Assembly (NCBI RefSeq): GCF_000237925.1
Contig: NW_017386046.1
Location: forward strand, 1 to 64,000
From: Schistosoma mansoni
Lineage: Eukaryota; Platyhelminthes; Trematoda; Strigeidida; Schistosomatidae
Length of the DNA: 64,000 nucleotides
Reading direction: 5' to 3'
Part shown: piece after piece, positions 61,131-64,000 of the stretch
How positions within the stretch are numbered: the stretch's first letter is position 1
Layout: each line of letters begins with the position of its first letter
The notes under the pieces: model-generated
What the model saw: only the letters and a program-made list of their open reading frames with translations
Told to the model about the DNA's origin: nothing
Database searches by the model: none
Program-made: the position numbers and the translations under genes

Positions 61131-63059
61131 CAATTAATTGTTTGACAAGGATCCGTAGTGTTGCGATTTTTTCTGTGCACGACTGTATCTTACGAAATCC
61201 GGTCTGTTGATTTCGAAGCTGTACGTCTATTTAATCTTTCTTCCGGTTTAGCGACACTCTGTTGAAAACTATTCCTGGTAGCGATACTAGTGTAATGCCT
61301 CTGTAGTTTTCACATTTTCTCAGATCTCCTTTCTTTGGTATTTTGATCAGACATCCTTTACAGTCTATCAGTAATTGTTTCTCCTCCCAAATCTTCATGA
61401 ATAGAACGTGGAGTATGTTTCCAGTTGCTTCTGTGTCTGACTTCAGTACTTCACTTGGTATGTCGTCAGATGCTGCTGCTTTTCTGCTCTTGATTTGTTT
61501 AATGACTATCTTGATTTCTTCAGTGTACTGTGGATTCAGTGAAGCTGACCTATTCACGAGTTCCTCAAAGTGTTCCACCCATCTGTCCATATGTAGCAGC
61601 TGGATTTCGTCAATTTGCTCGCCTTCTTTGTCCTATGCCGATTTCTCTGGCTTACAACACTTTCCTGCAATTTTCATCGTTTTGTCATACAGATGTTTCA
61701 TATTCCCTTCCCTTGCAGCTTTCTCCACAATCGTTGCTAGTCCTTCCATGTATTTCTGCTTGTCGGCTTTAATGCTTTTCTTCACTCCCTTGTTTGCTCC
61801 TGTGTACTCTGCTTGCGCCTTGACTTTCTCTGCTCGTGTTCGGCTGTTGTTAATTGCTAGTTTCTTGTTCTTCCTTTCTTGAATTTTGTCCAGGGTTTCC
61901 ATAGAGATCCATTCCTTATGATGATGCTTCTTAGGACCAAGAACCTCCTGACACGTTGAAGTTAGTGCTCCTTTGATCCCTTTCCAATCGAACTGCATAT
62001 TAGAGTTTTCTTTTTTTGAGTGGATCTTGTAAGGCTTGGAACCTGTTGATGAGTTTGTCAATATGTTGAAGGAAGGCTGTATTGAACCTTTGTACTGATG
62101 TTTCTCCAGTTGTCTAGTGTTTCTTTAGCTTTAGTCTCATCTTCGCCACAACCAGGTGGTGATCTGAAGCTAAGTCAGCTCCTCTCCTGGTTCTCATATC
62201 TTCCATTGTCCTTCGGAATTTTTTGTGGGTGCAAATATGACCTATCTGGTTCTCTGTGGTGTGGTCCTGCGAGATCCATGTAGCCTCGTGTATGCGTTTG
62301 GATGGAAATATTGTGCCGCCTATAACCAATTTGTCGAATACACATAGATTTGCAGATCTTTCCTTATTCTCGCTCCTTTCTCTCAGTTCATGTCGTTCCA
62401 TTATATCTACATACCTGGTGCTATCTACTCCTACCTTCGCGTTTTGATCTCCCATCAGGATGGTAGAGTCCTTTCCTAAGCACATTACAACGATCGATCA
62501 CAGCCGCTCATACAACTGATCCTTATTGTTATCATTGGTTGGTGCATAAAATTGGGTAATATTTATTGTGATTCTCTCCCTCTTTGTTTTGAAAGATGCT
62601 TTGATGGTCCTGAATCCACGAGATTCCCATTCTATAAATGAATTCCGTGCTTCTTTGGACAGCATCAGAGCAAATTTTTAAATATTTGCAGCTATTTGGT
62701 CTTCGTGACTAGAGTACACAAGCATCCGTCCCGAATGTAACCTTTTTTGCCAAGCTTGGGTCCAATGGGTTTCACTGAATTCGAGCACCGCAAAGCTGTT
62801 TCTCCTCATTTTCACAGCTGTTTGATTATTCACCCCGATCTCTCATATTGTTTGGATATTTGATATACCTGTGTTAATTGTTACTATGATTTCTAGGAGA
62901 AGAATCGGCCTCGTGACTTACTAAGAGTCACGGCTTTCATCTTAAGGCATCATAATTCATCTGAATAAAAATCCCTTAACCCCCAGGACACAGTGTGAAT
63001 AGTTCAATTTGTTCAATCTAGTTAGCGTTTTTCACCAGTGTTGTTTCCTGTGGGATGAG

Positions 63060-63500
63060 GATGCTGACCACATGACCGACCCTCCTCCTTTACTTAGGCT
63101 TGAAACCGGCAGTAGCTCCAGAAGATCTGCAGGCGGAGTTAGGGGAAAGATATGATGTTGCGAAAATGAAATCTAAAATAGCTGCTGCCCATTGAAGTTT
63201 CTGATTTTATCTTCATTCATTTAACTAATTCATCATCCAACTTTCAGGGGTCAAAGCTGTATATTTTTCCGCAGCTCCCGATACTCAGATGAATGTTCCT
63301 GTCTCTCAACATGTGCGGGTCATCTTACACGACGACCGGAAGCAGTGCCTTTCAAGGATATTACTACTGAAAGAGTGGCCCACTCATCAAACGATGGGTC
63401 TCAAACTTTGACTGTCCTTCCATTATCACGACAGACCATAGATACCAGTTAGATTCTGGACTCTCCTACGCTCTAACTTGTTCACAACACAAACATTCGA
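63060..63500 (+). repeat. Chimeric repeat with Gypsy integrase scrap, second copy
   Basis: Matches 28757-29290 in the same order: an unknown first part (CTCCTCCTTTACTTAGGCTT onward), a junction near 63240 (TTCATCATCCAACTTTCAGG), then the integrase-core text, ending at TTCACAACACAAAC. Broken fragment. Confidence 0.6.
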
Positions 63501-64000
63501 CTTTCCCATCAAATCATGAACAATTGAAATTCTTCACCTAATATTTTGTTGTTTTTTGGTGCATTAAATGGTGGTCGGTACAAAAATCCATATATTATAG
63601 TTTTAGTTCAATCGCTTTATCAGCCACAGTGTTTCCTTGGATTGGTGATTACATTGGATAAACTCTTTTGAGTTCATTTGTACTCGTCTGTGTGATTATC
63701 CATGGACGTTTTTTGATCTATGAACGAGATTATCGGCTGCGGACAAGCTATCGTTTCTGAATTAAGTAGTAGAACATGTGGAAGCATGAACTAGGAAAAA
63801 TGCCTCAACTTACGTAGCATTAATGAAGGCGAAAGTATGTGCTGTTGAGCGTTAATTATGGTGTTTTCAGTTTATGGGACACACAATAATTGCTTTGGGA
63901 GTCATATACTTTGGGTATGGTGAATGCTTATCAGAAAGTGGAAGTCTAACCAACGTTAAGTAAACAATCAAAGGACTTTATAAATTTATTGGGTATATTC
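63501..64000. other. No gene recognised
   Basis: End of window; nothing supported. Confidence 0.5.

Larger units (their letters stand above)
56030..62885 (-). mobile_element. RTE-type LINE split by a Gypsy insertion
   Basis: Right part, 62885-61131 on the - strand: endonuclease with FSETHWTQA, MGDQNAKVG, ENQIGHICTHKKFRR and GADLASDHH (Asp/His of the EEP fold), then the RT N-terminus IPKKGDLRKCENYRGITL. Left part, 56528-56030: DYEKAFEIVDRR, then LVVDWIMKTSTSEEKHGIQW, FDFTHDLTLLSHT and the start of the C-terminal block. Together they are colinear with one RTE ORF2, missing only a few residues at the break. The LINE itself also carries stops and frame changes and lacks its end. Same lineage as 16036-16630. 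Confidence 0.85.

Overview
The window looks like a schistosome (blood-fluke) chromosome segment. The evidence is the repeat content: Pol III-type SINEs carrying hammerhead ribozymes, as in the Schistosoma Sm-alpha family; Gypsy LTRs with Boudicca-like length and gag text; a BEL/Pao relic; and several LINE lineages (RTE-like and CR1-like). Most of the 64 kb is layered, decayed transposable elements in AT-rich DNA. The species cannot be fixed from sequence alone.

Three host genes can be supported, none visible as one open frame. (1) A small multi-span membrane protein, + strand, 14076-17616, in three exons (167 aa, DUF1757-like), with a 39-nt micro-intron followed by a 3-kb intron full of mobile DNA. 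(2) A Sox-type HMG-box transcription factor, - strand, 26816-19031, in two exons (about 794 aa). Its 5.4-kb intron cuts the HMG box and holds repeats, including an inverted pair of 524-bp retroposons. (3) A short-chain dehydrogenase of the retinol-dehydrogenase type, + strand, 50494-53369, in three phase-0 exons (338 aa), with a poly(A) signal about 95 bp downstream.

Layout: 0-4.7 kb LINE ORF2 remains on the - strand plus a solo LTR. 5.8-7.1 kb BEL/Pao fossil. 7.9-13.1 kb a nest of Gypsy fossils, solo LTRs and a SINE, with a 933-bp exact direct repeat that looks like two alleles strung together by the assembler. 14.1-17.6 kb DUF1757-like gene. 19.0-26.8 kb Sox gene. 27.6-43 kb intergenic DNA with SINEs, ribozymes, LINE tails and hairpin repeats. 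42.8-48 kb Gypsy relic, LTR piece, a LINE 3' end interrupted by an internally deleted CR1-like LINE, and a 31-bp minisatellite. 50.5-53.4 kb dehydrogenase. 56-62.9 kb an RTE LINE split by a Gypsy fossil. 63.1-63.5 kb a chimeric repeat.

The most distinctive signal is the hammerhead system: four copies keep an apparently complete core (8.5, 27.7, 28.1 and 37.8 kb), several are decayed, and one unit runs end-to-start into the next. Three assembly gaps are each exactly 200 N, and two of them sit inside inverted repeats.
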